NCBI RefSeq assembly: GCF_018130695.1
Contig: NZ_JAFCJX010000002.1
Coordinates: forward strand, 248,001 to 312,000
Direction of reading: 5' to 3'
DNA: 64,000 nt
Source of the DNA: Bradyrhizobium jicamae
GTDB lineage: Bacteria; Pseudomonadota; Alphaproteobacteria; Rhizobiales; Xanthobacteraceae
Shown: piece by piece, positions 35,125 through 44,224 of the stretch
Layout of the letters: the number at the start of each line of letters is the position of its first letter
Position numbering within the stretch: position 1 is the first letter of the stretch
Program-made: the position numbers and the translations under genes
The notes under the pieces: model-generated
What the model was told of the DNA's origin: nothing
Seen by the model: the letters and a program-made list of their open reading frames with translations, nothing else
Database searches by the model: none

Positions 35125-36009
35125 ATGGCATCAGGCGTATCCATTCTTCCCGCGCCACAGCTGGCGGTGCTGAACGAGGCCTACCGCAAGGCGGTTGCGC
35201 GCAAGCGGCTGAAGGTGACGATCGCCGCCGCTGTGTTCTGCGCGGCGCTCCTGATCGCAGTGTTCGGCGCCGAGGTGAATCTGCGCACGCTGTTCACCTA
35301 TTTCGGCAACTTCGTCAGCTATTTCGACCGCATCCTCACCCTCGACAGCGGCGCGCGGGTCTGGACCGATCCGCTCGAATGGTTTTGGGGCTGGAAGAAA
35401 TGGCTCCGGATGCTCGGCGAGACGCTCCTGATCAGCTATGTCGGCACGCTGGCGGGCGCGACCGCGGCGTTTGCGCTGAATTTCTTTGCCGCGCAGAACA
35501 CCTCGCCCGGGCCGTTTCTGTGCTTTGCGATCCGCCGCCTGCTCGAATTCGCCCGCACTGTGCCCGGCATCGTCTTCGCCCTGATCTTCGTCATCGCTTT
35601 CGGTCTTGGCCCGATGGCCGGTGTGCTGGCGATCGCGATCCACACCGCCGGCGCGCTCGGCAAACTGTTCGCCGAGATCGTCGAGAATGCCGACATGAAG
35701 CCGGTCGAGGGCATCCGCTCCACCGGCGCGAGCTGGCTGTCCTGCATGCGGTTTGCGATCCTGCCGCAGGTCTCGGCGGGCTACATCAGCTACGCGCTGC
35801 TGCGCTTCGAGATCAACGTCCGCGAGGCCTCGGTGATGGGCTTTGTGGGCGCCGGCGGCATCGGGCAGGAGCTCGTGGTCGCGATCCGCAAGTTCTACTA
35901 CTCCGATGTCAGCGCGATCCTGGTGACGATCATCATCACCGTCTTCATCATCGACATCACCACCGGCTGGCTGCGCGGCCGCTTGTTCGGCAAGGAGGCG
36001 CGCGGATGA
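35125..36009 (+). CDS. phnE: phosphonate ABC transporter permease, first copy
   Basis: This 294-aa inner-membrane permease has about six hydrophobic segments. The ATPase-contact EAA-like loop reads GIRSTGASWLSCMRFAILPQ, and the family motif FVGAGGIGQEL follows. It forms the channel with the second PhnE. The stop overlaps the next start (ATGA). An intrinsic terminator separates it from phnD. Confidence 0.92.
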   Translation: MASGVSILPAPQLAVLNEAYRKAVARKRLKVTIAAAVFCAALLIAVFGAEVNLRTLFTYFGNFVSYFDRILTLDSGARVWTDPLEWFWGWKKWLRMLGETLLISYVGTLAGATAAFALNFFAAQNTSPGPFLCFAIRRLLEFARTVPGIVFALIFVIAFGLGPMAGVLAIAIHTAGALGKLFAEIVENADMKPVEGIRSTGASWLSCMRFAILPQVSAGYISYALLRFEINVREASVMGFVGAGGIGQELVVAIRKFYYSDVSAILVTIIITVFIIDITTGWLRGRLFGKEARG

Positions 36010-36854
36010 GCCAGATGACGCGACCGGACACATCGGAACTCCGCGAAAAATACCCCGATCTGTTCGACCGGCCCGCCGCGGCGCGGCTGGCAACGCCGGT
36101 GATGATCTTGGCTGCCTTGGCGATCTTCGTGTTCGGCCTGGTCGATCTCGACTTCTCGCCGGGCAAGCTCATTTCGGGCATCAGCCAGCTCGGCTGGATC
36201 ACCATGATGATGATCCCGCCCGATCTCGGCGCCTCACTGCCGCTTTACCTGAAGGCGCTCGGCGAGACCTTGTCGATCGCGCTGCTCGGCACCACGCTCG
36301 CCGCGATCCTGGCGCTGCCGGTCAGCCTGCTGGCGGCGCGCAACATCATCCCGACCAATCTCATCCGCTTCCCGATCCGCCGCTTCCTGGATTCGATCCG
36401 CGGCGTCGATGTGCTGATCTGGGCACTGGTCTGGATCAACGTCGTCGGCCTCGGCCCGTTCGCCGGCGTGCTCGCGATCATGGTGTCGGATTTCGGCGCG
36501 TTCGGAAAGCTGTTCTCGGAAGCGATCGAGGCCGCCGACAGGAAGCAGGTCGAAGGCATCCGCGCTTCCGGCGGCAGCGCCCTGCATGAGATTCGGTTCG
36601 GCCTGATGCCGCAGGTGCTGCCGGTCATCGCCGGCCAGGTGCTCTATTTCATCGAATCGAACACGCGCTCGGCCAGCATCATCGGCATCGTCGGCGCCGG
36701 CGGCATCGGCCTGCAACTGGCGGAGCAGATCCGCGTGCTGGAATGGCAGAAGGTGTCCTTCCTGGTGCTGATGATCCTGGTCGCGGTCGCCGCGATCGAT
36801 TTCATCTCGACCAAGCTGCGCTTTGCGATCATCGGGAAGCGAGCGGTGGCGTAG
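36006..36854 (+). CDS. phnE: phosphonate ABC transporter permease, second copy
   Basis: This 282-aa permease is related to the first PhnE, with GIRASGGSALHEIRFGLMPQ as EAA loop and IVGAGGIGLQL near the end. ATG 36006 overlaps the first copy's stop by four bases. Two different PhnE proteins are common in rhizobial phn loci and probably form a heterodimer. It is the last gene of the uptake operon; a palindromic repeat follows. Confidence 0.92.
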   Translation: MSQMTRPDTSELREKYPDLFDRPAAARLATPVMILAALAIFVFGLVDLDFSPGKLISGISQLGWITMMMIPPDLGASLPLYLKALGETLSIALLGTTLAAILALPVSLLAARNIIPTNLIRFPIRRFLDSIRGVDVLIWALVWINVVGLGPFAGVLAIMVSDFGAFGKLFSEAIEAADRKQVEGIRASGGSALHEIRFGLMPQVLPVIAGQVLYFIESNTRSASIIGIVGAGGIGLQLAEQIRVLEWQKVSFLVLMILVAVAAIDFISTKLRFAIIGKRAVA

Positions 36855-36882
36855 TTCGTTTTCGAGCCGCTTGCTCCGAATC

Positions 36883-37031
36883 CCTTCTCCCCTTGTGGGA
36901 GAAGGTGGCGCGCAGCGCCGGATGAGGGGTATGTATCTGCGAACTCAGAAGCTGATGTGTTCGCGGAGACATACCCCTCACCCGGATCGCATCTGGCGAT
37001 GCGATCCGACCTCTCCCACAAGGGGAGAGGT
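36883..37031. repeat. compound palindromic repeat CTCCCCTTGTGGGAG...CTCCCACAAGGGGAG
   Basis: A hairpin with arms CCTTCTCCC (36883-36891) and GGGAGAAGG (36897-36905) is mirrored at the far end by CTCTCCC...GGGAGAG near 37011-37030. GATGAGGGG and CCCCTCACCC mark the middle. The organisation matches the element at 63104-63250. It separates the convergent phnE and phnF genes. Confidence 0.85.
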
Positions 37032-37054
37032 GCACCGTCAGCGTGGCGACATGT

Positions 37055-37783
37055 TCAGCTGTTCTCCACCAGGAACTCCACCCGCTCCGCCGCAAACCGC
37101 GAGCGCTTCGTCACCAGCGGCCTGTCCGCCGGATCAACGTCCGTCGAATCCACCACCAGCACCGGCCGCCCCAGCGCGAGATCGAGCCGCGCGGCGTCGG
37201 TGGCGTCCGCAATCGCCGCGGTGATCCGCGTGGAGGAACGCCGGAAATCCCCGACGCCGTAATGTGCCAGCATCTTGGTCATCGAGCGGACATTCGCAAA
37301 CACGCGACCCGCATTGGGAAAGCGCTCGGCTGACAACCACGTCGTCGACACGCAGATCGGCGTGCGGTCGGCGAGCCGCACCGATTCGATCCGGATCAGC
37401 GGCGCGCCGGTTTTCAGTCCCAGCTCGCGCGCGATCTCGCGGGTCGCCACGTCATCGGAGGCATCGATCAGCTGGCCGCGCGGCTCGTGGCCGCCGGCGC
37501 CGACGATCTCGGAAAAGCGCGTGCGCGAGCGCAAGGGATAGGCGAGGCGTTGCGCCTCGACATAGGTGCCGCTGCCGCGCTCGGCCCGCACCAGCCCGCG
37601 TTCTGCGAGCGCTGCCAGCGCCCGCCGCACGGTGTGGCGATTGACGCGGTAGGTGTCGGCGATCTCCATCTCGCCCGGCAGCTTCTCGCCCGCGGCAAAA
37701 CGGCCGTCGGCGATGCCGCGCTCGATGCCGTCGGCGACCTGGCGCCACAAGGCGACGCCGGAACTTTTCTGCATGCTCATCAT
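37055..37783 (-). CDS. phnF: phosphonate operon transcriptional regulator (GntR/HutC)
   Basis: This 242-aa regulator has an N-terminal GntR winged helix (about 10-75: VADGIERGIADGRFAAGEKLPG, then DTYRVNRHTVRRALAALAERG) and a C-terminal UTRA ligand domain (about 95-240). PhnF represses phn genes in relatives. It diverges from phnG, and a perfect inverted repeat (37838-37867) lies between them. The start is the first of three nearby ATGs (37783, 37780, 37774); no strong Shine-Dalgarno decides between them. Confidence 0.9.
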   Translation of the reverse strand: MMSMQKSSGVALWRQVADGIERGIADGRFAAGEKLPGEMEIADTYRVNRHTVRRALAALAERGLVRAERGSGTYVEAQRLAYPLRSRTRFSEIVGAGGHEPRGQLIDASDDVATREIARELGLKTGAPLIRIESVRLADRTPICVSTTWLSAERFPNAGRVFANVRSMTKMLAHYGVGDFRRSSTRITAAIADATDAARLDLALGRPVLVVDSTDVDPADRPLVTKRSRFAAERVEFLVENS

Positions 37784-37796
37784 GCGGTGATACCAG

Positions 37797-37825
37797 AAAT
37801 CATCCCGATGTCACGAAACAGTCAT
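37797..37825 (+). promoter_or_regulatory. candidate PHO box upstream of phnG
   Basis: ATGTCAC (37808-37814) and CAGTCAT (37819-37825) are 11 bases apart, with a weaker half-site AAATCAT (37797-37803) another 11 bases before. They face phnG. With the adjacent inverted repeat they suggest joint control by PhoB and PhnF. Confidence 0.6.
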
Positions 37826-37837
37826 GGCATTCCCCTA

Positions 37838-37867
37838 TCAAGTTGTCTATTATCATAGACAACTTGA
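37838..37867. promoter_or_regulatory. perfect 13-bp inverted repeat, candidate PhnF operator
   Basis: TCAAGTTGTCTAT (37838-37850) and ATAGACAACTTGA (37855-37867) are exact complements with a 4-base spacer TATC. The site lies between phnF and phnG, 17 bases before the phnG ATG. GntR/HutC repressors bind such sites, and the core resembles short TCTA/TAGA palindromes described for PhnF. The assignment is by position and shape. Confidence 0.75.
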
Positions 37868-37884
37868 ACCAGGCAAGGTTGCCC

Positions 37885-38346
37885 ATGAGTTCCACGGTGC
37901 GAGACAGCAAGCAGGCGCAGCGCAAGGCGGCGATGACGGTGCTGGCGCATTCCGACGCCGCCGATATCGGCCGCCGTCTGGAAGCGATCGCGGTTCCCGC
38001 GCATGAAAACCTGCGGCAGCCCGAAAACGGCCTCGTGATGGTGCGCGGCCGGATCGGCGGCGACGGTGCGCCGTTCAATCTGGGCGAGGCCACGGTGTCG
38101 CGCGCGGCGGTGCGGTTGGCGAGCGGCGAGGTCGGCTTCGGCTACACGCTCGGCCGCGATGCCGGGAAGGCGCAGCTGATTGCGCTGTGCGACGCGCTGG
38201 TGCAGTCGGCGGATTTTTCCGCCGAGGTGGAGGCGAAGGTGATCGCGCCGCTGCGCGCGGACCTGATCGCCGAACGCAATCGCAGGGCCGCGGAGACTGC
38301 GGCGACGCGGGTCGATTTCTACACCATGGTGCGCGGTGAGGGGTGA
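37885..38346 (+). CDS. phnG: C-P lyase core subunit
   Basis: This 153-aa protein is the small subunit of the C-P lyase core complex PhnGHIJ. The family pattern LRQPENGLVMVRGRIGGDGAPFNLGE and GYTLGRDAGKAQLIAL is clear, and the length is normal. ATG 37885 follows AGGCAAGG. It is the first gene of phnGHIJKLMN, directly downstream of the PHO box and PhnF operator. Confidence 0.92.
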   Translation: MSSTVRDSKQAQRKAAMTVLAHSDAADIGRRLEAIAVPAHENLRQPENGLVMVRGRIGGDGAPFNLGEATVSRAAVRLASGEVGFGYTLGRDAGKAQLIALCDALVQSADFSAEVEAKVIAPLRADLIAERNRRAAETAATRVDFYTMVRGEG

Positions 38347-38350
38347 TGCG

Positions 38351-38959
38351 ATGACGACGGTTGCCGAACTGCCCGCAGGATTTGCCGACAAGGTGCTGTC
38401 GGCGCAATCGACCTTCCGTTCGGTCATGGACGCGCTGGCGCGCCCTGGCAGCGTGCAGCTCATCACCGCGAAGGTCGGGACACCTGCCGGCATGATGCGC
38501 GGGGCGGCTGCGATCGCGCTGACGCTGTTCGATCACGACACGCCGATCTGGCTCGACGGCGCGATGTCGGCCACCTCTGATGTCGCCAAATGGCTCAAAT
38601 TCCACACCAGCGCGCCGGTCGTTGCAGATTCCTCGATTGCGCATTTCGCGCTGATCGGCGATGCGCAGAATCTCCCGCCGTTCGACCACTTCGCGTTCGG
38701 CAGCAATGAATACCCGGATCGGTCGACGACGCTGATCCTGCAGGTCGACAGCCTGACCCAGGGGCCGGCATTCGAGCTGAAGGGCCCCGGCATCGACGGG
38801 TCAGCATTATTGCAGGCCATGATTCAGCCGCGCGACTTGTTCGAGCGGCTGGCGGTTAATAGAACCCTGTTCCCGCGCGGCATCGATGTCGTGCTGGTTC
38901 ATGGCGACCAGATCGTTGCAATCCCCCGCACTACGCGGCTTGTCGCAAGCGGAGCGTAA
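38351..38959 (+). CDS. phnH: C-P lyase core subunit
   Basis: This 202-aa subunit of PhnGHIJ has the family elements FRSVMDALARPGSVQ, TLFDHDTPIWLD and the C-terminal FPRGIDVVLV. It starts four bases after the phnG stop, with GAGGGG upstream. The core complex attaches methylphosphonate to the ribose of ATP together with PhnI. Confidence 0.92.
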   Translation: MTTVAELPAGFADKVLSAQSTFRSVMDALARPGSVQLITAKVGTPAGMMRGAAAIALTLFDHDTPIWLDGAMSATSDVAKWLKFHTSAPVVADSSIAHFALIGDAQNLPPFDHFAFGSNEYPDRSTTLILQVDSLTQGPAFELKGPGIDGSALLQAMIQPRDLFERLAVNRTLFPRGIDVVLVHGDQIVAIPRTTRLVASGA

Positions 38960-38962
38960 GAG

Positions 38963-40066
38963 ATGTATGTAGCCGTCAAGGGAGGCGAACGCGCCATCGA
39001 GAACGCCCACCGCCTGCTCGCGCATGAGCGGCGCGGCGACCGCGATGTGGCCGACATTTCGCTGGCGCAGATCGCCGAGCAGCTCTCGCTCGGCGTTGAC
39101 CGCGTCATGACCGAGGGTTCGCTCTATGACCGCGAGCTTGCGGCGCTCGCGATCAAGCAGGCGCGCGGCGATTTGATCGAGGCGATCTTCCTGGTCCGCG
39201 CCTTCCGCGCCACCTTGCCGCGCTTCGGTGCGACCGAGCCGGTCAATACCGGCGAGATGCAGATCCGACGCCGCATCTCCTCGACCTTCAAGGACATTCC
39301 GGGCGGGCAAATTCTGGGCCCGACCTTCGACTACACCCACCGCCTGCTCGACCCGCAACTCGCCGACGGCTTTGTGCCGGAGCAGCCGGCAATGTCGGAG
39401 GCGCCACAAGCCGCGACGCCGCGCGTCACCGATATCCTCGGCCGCGACGGGCTGATCGAGCCGTCGCCGCCAGCCGATAGCGACGCGCCGGTCGGCGACC
39501 TCACGCGTGAACCCCTGAGCTTTCCGGCGGATCGCGATCTGCGGCTGCAGAATCTCGCCCGCGCCGACGAAGGCTTCCTGCTCGCGCTCGGCTATTCCTC
39601 GCAGCGCGGCTATGGCCGCAACCATCCTTTCGCTGGCGAAATCCGCTTCGGCGAGGTCGAGGTCGAATTCTTTGCCGAGGATGTCGGCTTTGCCGTGCCG
39701 CTCGGTTCGATCGAACTGACCGAGTGCCAGATGGTCAACCAGTTCAAGGGCTCGGCGACGGAAGCGCCGTGCTTCACCCGCGGCTATGGCCTCGCTTTCG
39801 GGCAGAGCGAGCGCAAGACTATGTCGATGGCGCTGGTCGACCGCACGCTGCGCGCACGCGAACTCGGCGAAGAGGTCAAGTCGCCGGCGCAGGACGAGGA
39901 ATTCGTGATGTCGCATTCCGACAATGTGCAGGCGACCGGCTTCGTCGAGCATCTCAAGCTGCCGCACTATGTCGACTTCCAGTCCGAGCTCGGCCTGCTG
40001 CGCAAGCTGCGTCAGGAATTTTCCGATGCCAATGCGGCGCCGGAGATGCAGGAGGCCGCGGAATGA
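38963..40066 (+). CDS. phnI: C-P lyase core subunit, nucleosidase-type
   Basis: This 367-aa protein is the catalytic partner for the first committed step, displacing adenine from ATP with phosphonate. The N-terminus MYVAVKGGERAIENAHRLL is characteristic, followed by LAQIAEQLSLGVDRVM, SLYDRELAALAIKQARGD and the late HSDNVQATGFVEHLKLPHYVDF. It starts after a 3-base gap and overlaps phnJ by four bases. Confidence 0.94.
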   Translation: MYVAVKGGERAIENAHRLLAHERRGDRDVADISLAQIAEQLSLGVDRVMTEGSLYDRELAALAIKQARGDLIEAIFLVRAFRATLPRFGATEPVNTGEMQIRRRISSTFKDIPGGQILGPTFDYTHRLLDPQLADGFVPEQPAMSEAPQAATPRVTDILGRDGLIEPSPPADSDAPVGDLTREPLSFPADRDLRLQNLARADEGFLLALGYSSQRGYGRNHPFAGEIRFGEVEVEFFAEDVGFAVPLGSIELTECQMVNQFKGSATEAPCFTRGYGLAFGQSERKTMSMALVDRTLRARELGEEVKSPAQDEEFVMSHSDNVQATGFVEHLKLPHYVDFQSELGLLRKLRQEFSDANAAPEMQEAAE

Positions 40067-40947
40067 ACGCGCCGACGTACAATTTCGCCTATCTCGACGA
40101 ACAAACAAAACGGATGATCCGCCGCGCGATCCTGAAGGCGATCGCGATTCCCGGCTATCAGGTGCCGTTCGCCAGCCGCGAGATGCCGATGCCCTATGGC
40201 TGGGGCACCGGTGGCGTGCAGGTGACGGCCGCGATCCTCGGTCCCGACGACGTGCTGAAGGTGATCGACCAGGGCTCCGACGACACGACGAACGCGATCT
40301 CGATCCGAAAGTTCTTCGAAAAGACCGCTGATGTCGCCACCACGACCGCGACGCCGGACGCGACCGTGATCCAGACCCGCCACCGCATTCCCGAGGCGCC
40401 GCTGCATGCGGGGCAGGTGCTGGTCTATCAGGTGCCGATCCCGGAACCGCTGCGCTTCCTCGAGCCGCGCGAGACCGAGACGCGGCGCATGCACGCGCTC
40501 GCCGAATATGGCCTGATGCATGTCAAGCTCTATGAGGACATCGCACGCTTCGGCCACATCGCGACCTCCTACGCCTATCCGGTGAAGGTGAACGCGCGCT
40601 ACGTAATGGACCCGTCGCCGACGCCGAAGTTCGACAACCCGAAGATGGACGATTGCCCGGCGCTGCAGCTGTTCGGCGCCGGCCGCGAAAAGCGGATCTA
40701 TGCGATCCCGCCGCACACCAATGTGGTGTCGCTCGATTTTGAGGATCATCCGTTCAGCCGCTATCGGTTTGACGCGCCTTGCGCGCTGTGCGGCGCCGAC
40801 GATTCCTACCTCGACGAGATCGTGACCGACGACAAGGGCGCGCGGATGTTCGTCTGCTCCGACACAGATTACTGCGAGGGTCGCCAGGCTGCCGGCCATC
40901 ACGGCACCGAGAGCGGGGCGCCGCACAAGGAGAAGGCGCATGTCTGA
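40063..40947 (+). CDS. phnJ: alpha-D-ribose 1-methylphosphonate 5-phosphate C-P lyase, radical SAM
   Basis: This 294-aa enzyme breaks the carbon-phosphorus bond by radical S-adenosylmethionine chemistry. The unusual cysteine motif CX2CX21CX5C is exactly present: CALC in DAPCALCG, then VCSDTDYC after 21 residues. MNAPTYNFAYLDEQTKRMIRR and GWGTGGVQVTAAIL are family signatures. The ATG overlaps the phnI stop, and phnK starts inside its last codons. Confidence 0.95.
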   Translation: MNAPTYNFAYLDEQTKRMIRRAILKAIAIPGYQVPFASREMPMPYGWGTGGVQVTAAILGPDDVLKVIDQGSDDTTNAISIRKFFEKTADVATTTATPDATVIQTRHRIPEAPLHAGQVLVYQVPIPEPLRFLEPRETETRRMHALAEYGLMHVKLYEDIARFGHIATSYAYPVKVNARYVMDPSPTPKFDNPKMDDCPALQLFGAGREKRIYAIPPHTNVVSLDFEDHPFSRYRFDAPCALCGADDSYLDEIVTDDKGARMFVCSDTDYCEGRQAAGHHGTESGAPHKEKAHV

Positions 40948-41740
40948 GCTCACGAGCGCCCTCGACAACGACCAGCCGCTGCTGGTCGCTGACAGCCTGT
41001 CGAAGAATTACGGCCGGCTCTCCGCCTGCCGCGATGTCTCGTTCGCGCTCTATCCCGGCGAGGTGCTGGCTGTTGTCGGCGAATCCGGCTCGGGCAAGTC
41101 GACGCTGCTGCAGCTGCTGTCGGCGCAACTGGAGCCGAGCGCAGGCCGGGTGTCTTACCGGATGCGCGACGGCGTGCTGCGCGATCTCGCTTCGCTCGGT
41201 GAAGCCGAGCGGCGCTTTTTGTTTCGCACCGATTGGGGTTTTGTGCACCAGGATCCCGCGCAGGGCCTGCGCATGGCGGTCTCGGCCGGCGCCAATGTCG
41301 GCGAGCGGCTGATGGCGGTTGGATGGAATCACTATGGCCGGATCCGCGATACCGCGTCGAACTGGCTCGAGCGCGTCGAGATCGATGTCGGCCGCATCGA
41401 CGATGCCCCGAAGACCTATTCGGGCGGCATGCGGCAGCGGCTGCAAATCGCACGCAATCTCGTCACCGAGCCGCGGCTGGTGTTCATGGATGAGCCAACC
41501 GGCGGCCTCGATGTCTCCGTGCAGGCGCGGCTGCTCGATCTGATGCGCTCTCTCGTCAGCGAGCTGGGGCTCGCCGCCATCGTCGTCACCCATGATCTCG
41601 CCGTCGCACGCCTGCTGTCGCATCGCGTGATGGTGATGAAGGGCGGTTCGGTGATCGAGACTGGCCTGACCGATCAGGTGCTCGATGATCCCCGCGAGCC
41701 CTATACGCAACTGCTGGTTTCCTCGATCCTGCCGCCATGA
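40940..41740 (+). CDS. phnK: C-P lyase system ABC-type protein
   Basis: This 266-aa ATP-binding protein has Walker A (GESGSGKST), the signature YSGGMRQRLQIARNL and Walker B (LVFMDEPTGGLD). PhnK binds the core complex rather than a membrane permease. It overlaps phnJ by eight bases and phnL by four. Confidence 0.93.
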   Translation: MSELTSALDNDQPLLVADSLSKNYGRLSACRDVSFALYPGEVLAVVGESGSGKSTLLQLLSAQLEPSAGRVSYRMRDGVLRDLASLGEAERRFLFRTDWGFVHQDPAQGLRMAVSAGANVGERLMAVGWNHYGRIRDTASNWLERVEIDVGRIDDAPKTYSGGMRQRLQIARNLVTEPRLVFMDEPTGGLDVSVQARLLDLMRSLVSELGLAAIVVTHDLAVARLLSHRVMVMKGGSVIETGLTDQVLDDPREPYTQLLVSSILPP

Positions 41741-42447
41741 GCCGACCAATGACTGCGATGATCGATATCTCGAACGCCGAAAAGACCTTCACCATGCATC
41801 TGCAGGGCGGTGTCGAACTGCCCGTGGTGCGCGGCGTCTCCTTTCAGGTCGAGCCCGGCGAATGCGTGGTGCTGTCGGGGCCGTCGGGCGCCGGCAAATC
41901 CTCGATCCTGAAGATGATCTTCGGCAACTACCGTTGCGACGGCGGCCGGATCGGCATCCGCCACCAGGGCCAGGTGGTCGATCTCGCCACTGCCGAGCCG
42001 CGGCAGGTGCTGAGCATCCGCCGCGCCACCATCGGCTATGTCAGCCAGTTCCTGCGCGCGGTGCCGCGCGTGCCAACTATCGACGTCGTGGCCGAGCCGC
42101 TGATCGCTACCGGCATGGCGCGCGAGGAGGCCCGCGCGCGCGCCGGCCAGCTGCTGCGTCGGCTCAATATTCCGCAGCGGCTCTGGCAACTGCCGCCCTC
42201 GACCTTCTCCGGCGGCGAGCAGCAGCGCGTAAACATCGCGCATGGCTTCATCTCCGATCTGCCGATCCTGCTGCTGGACGAGCCGACCGCCTCGCTCGAT
42301 GCCGCCAACCGCGCCGTGGTGGTCGAGCTGGTGGCCGAAAAAAAGAAGGCCGGCGTCGCGATGGTCGCGATTGTCCATGACGACGAAATCCGCCATCTGA
42401 TCGCCGACCGTATCGTCGACGTCACCGCGTTTGCTGCCGCTGCCTGA
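41737..42447 (+). CDS. phnL: C-P lyase system ABC-type protein
   Basis: This 236-aa ATPase has Walker A (GPSGAGKSS), the signature FSGGEQQRVNIAHGF and Walker B (ILLLDEPTASLD). The N-terminal sequence NAEKTFTMHLQGGVELPVVRGV is PhnL-like. It acts with PhnK on the core complex. The start overlaps the phnK stop by four bases. Confidence 0.92.
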   Translation: MSRPMTAMIDISNAEKTFTMHLQGGVELPVVRGVSFQVEPGECVVLSGPSGAGKSSILKMIFGNYRCDGGRIGIRHQGQVVDLATAEPRQVLSIRRATIGYVSQFLRAVPRVPTIDVVAEPLIATGMAREEARARAGQLLRRLNIPQRLWQLPPSTFSGGEQQRVNIAHGFISDLPILLLDEPTASLDAANRAVVVELVAEKKKAGVAMVAIVHDDEIRHLIADRIVDVTAFAAAA

Positions 42448-42460
42448 AGGACCGACTGAA

Positions 42461-43615
42461 ATGACTGCCAAGCAAGACACCATCATCGGCAATGCCCGGA
42501 TCGTGCTGGCCGACCGCGTGATCGAGCACGGTTGGGTGGCGATCGCAGATGGCAAGGTCGCCGAATTCGGCGAGGGCAAAGCGCCGGGTGCTGCCGAGGA
42601 CGCCGGCGGCGATCTGATCATGCCGGGCCTGATCGAGCTGCACACCGATCACCTCGAAGCGCATTACGTGCCGCGGCCAAAGGTGTTCTGGGATCCGGTC
42701 GCGGCCGTGATCTCCTATGACGGCCAACTCGCGACCTCGGGCATCACCACGGTGTTCGATTCGCTCCGGGTCTGGCGCGAGGACGGCGCCGAGGAGGTCG
42801 ACGGTCGCGCCGGCGTGCTCGCCAAGGCGATCTCGGTGGCGCGTGACGAGAATCTGCTGCGCGCCGATCACTTCCTGCATCTGCGCTGCGAGGTGCCGAT
42901 GCCGAGCGTGGTGGAGGAGGCCAGGGAGCTGATCGACCGGCCCGACGTGCGGCTGATGTCGCTGATGGACCACACGCCGGGCCAGCGCCAGTTCCGCGAC
43001 GAGGTCAAGCTGCGCGACTATTATCGCGGCAAGGGCGGCGGCATGACCGATGCCGAGCTCGACGTGCTGTTCGCGCGCCGCTTCGACTACCAGCAGAAAT
43101 ACGCCGCCACCAACATCCGCGAGATCGTCGCCCTTGCGCAGGCCTACAACATCCCGCTGGCAAGCCACGACGACACCACGGAAGAGAACGTGACCGATGC
43201 CATCAAGGACAAGGTTGCGGTCGCCGAATTCCCGACCACGATGGAGGCGGCGCGCGGCCTGCACGCGGCCGGCATCGATATCCTGATGGGCGCGCCGAAC
43301 GTTGTGCGCGGCGGCTCGCATTCCGGCAACATCGCCGCCGTCGATCTGGCACATGAGGGGCTGCTCGACATCCTGTCGTCGGACTACATCCCGTCAAGCC
43401 TGTTGATGGCGGCGCTGCAGTTGCCAAAGCTCGTGCCGGCGATCGATCTCGCCTCCGCCGTGCGCACGGTGACCAAGACGCCGGCCGAGGCCACCGGGCT
43501 CGATGATCGCGGCGAGATCGCGGTCGGCCGGCGCGCCGATCTGATCCGCGTGCATGTCGCGCGCGATCTGCCCGTGGTGCGCAGCGTGTGGCGCGAGGGA
43601 GGGCGGGTCGCATGA
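42461..43615 (+). CDS. phnM: alpha-D-ribose 1-methylphosphonate 5-triphosphate diphosphatase
   Basis: This 384-aa amidohydrolase removes pyrophosphate from ribose 1-methylphosphonate 5-triphosphate, giving the substrate of PhnJ. Metal motifs are LIELHTDHLEAHY near the N-terminus and [25 protein letters not shown] and SSDYIPSSLL follow. ATG 42461 follows GAAGGA and lies 13 bases after phnL. A diverged second copy lies at 31177-32367 on the minus strand. Confidence 0.93.
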   Translation: MTAKQDTIIGNARIVLADRVIEHGWVAIADGKVAEFGEGKAPGAAEDAGGDLIMPGLIELHTDHLEAHYVPRPKVFWDPVAAVISYDGQLATSGITTVFDSLRVWREDGAEEVDGRAGVLAKAISVARDENLLRADHFLHLRCEVPMPSVVEEARELIDRPDVRLMSLMDHTPGQRQFRDEVKLRDYYRGKGGGMTDAELDVLFARRFDYQQKYAATNIREIVALAQAYNIPLASHDDTTEENVTDAIKDKVAVAEFPTTMEAARGLHAAGIDILMGAPNVVRGGSHSGNIAAVDLAHEGLLDILSSDYIPSSLLMAALQLPKLVPAIDLASAVRTVTKTPAEATGLDDRGEIAVGRRADLIRVHVARDLPVVRSVWREGGRVA

Positions 43616-44208
43616 GCGAAGCCCCCGTCATCACCGAACAACGGGTTGGTGCAATCGGCCCGGGCCGCTTGATCCTGGTCGTCGGCCCGAGCGGCGCGGG
43701 CAAGGATACGCTGTTGGGACTGGCGAAAGCCGCCTGTGCGGATGACGGCAACGTCGTGTTTGCGCGCCGTCTGATCACCCGCGAATCCTCGGCCTCCGAG
43801 GACAATGAGGAGGTCAGCGCGGAAGCGTTCCAGCGCGGCATCGCCGATGGCGACTACGCGATGCATTGGGAAGCCCACGGCCATCGCTACGCGCTGTCGC
43901 GGGCGATCGACGATGACATTCGCGCCGGCCGCACCGTGATCGCCAATGTCTCGCGCACCGTGATCGCCGCGACACGTCGCAGCTACGCCAACGTCGTGGT
44001 GGTCTCGATTACCGCGCCGCCGGACGTGCTCGCGGCCCGACTGGCGATGCGGGCGCGGGTGAGCGACGGCGGCATCGCACAACGGCTGGCGCGCACAGTC
44101 GATGAGTCGACGGCGACGCCGGATTTCACCATCGTCAATTCCGGTGTTGCCGATTACCACGCGCGGCAGCTGGTGCGGATCATCAAGGGCGAACGCTGGG
44201 ACTGCTGA
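43612..44208 (+). CDS. phnN: ribose 1,5-bisphosphokinase
   Basis: This 198-aa kinase has a P-loop (VGPSGAGKDT) and a guanylate-kinase-like fold (RRLITRESSA, GDYAMHWEAHGHRYAL). It phosphorylates ribose 1,5-bisphosphate to PRPP, returning the ribose from C-P lyase to nucleotide metabolism. It overlaps phnM by four bases and is the last phn gene of the operon. Confidence 0.92.
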   Translation: MSEAPVITEQRVGAIGPGRLILVVGPSGAGKDTLLGLAKAACADDGNVVFARRLITRESSASEDNEEVSAEAFQRGIADGDYAMHWEAHGHRYALSRAIDDDIRAGRTVIANVSRTVIAATRRSYANVVVVSITAPPDVLAARLAMRARVSDGGIAQRLARTVDESTATPDFTIVNSGVADYHARQLVRIIKGERWDC

Positions 44209-44224
44209 AAATGAAGAGGAACGC

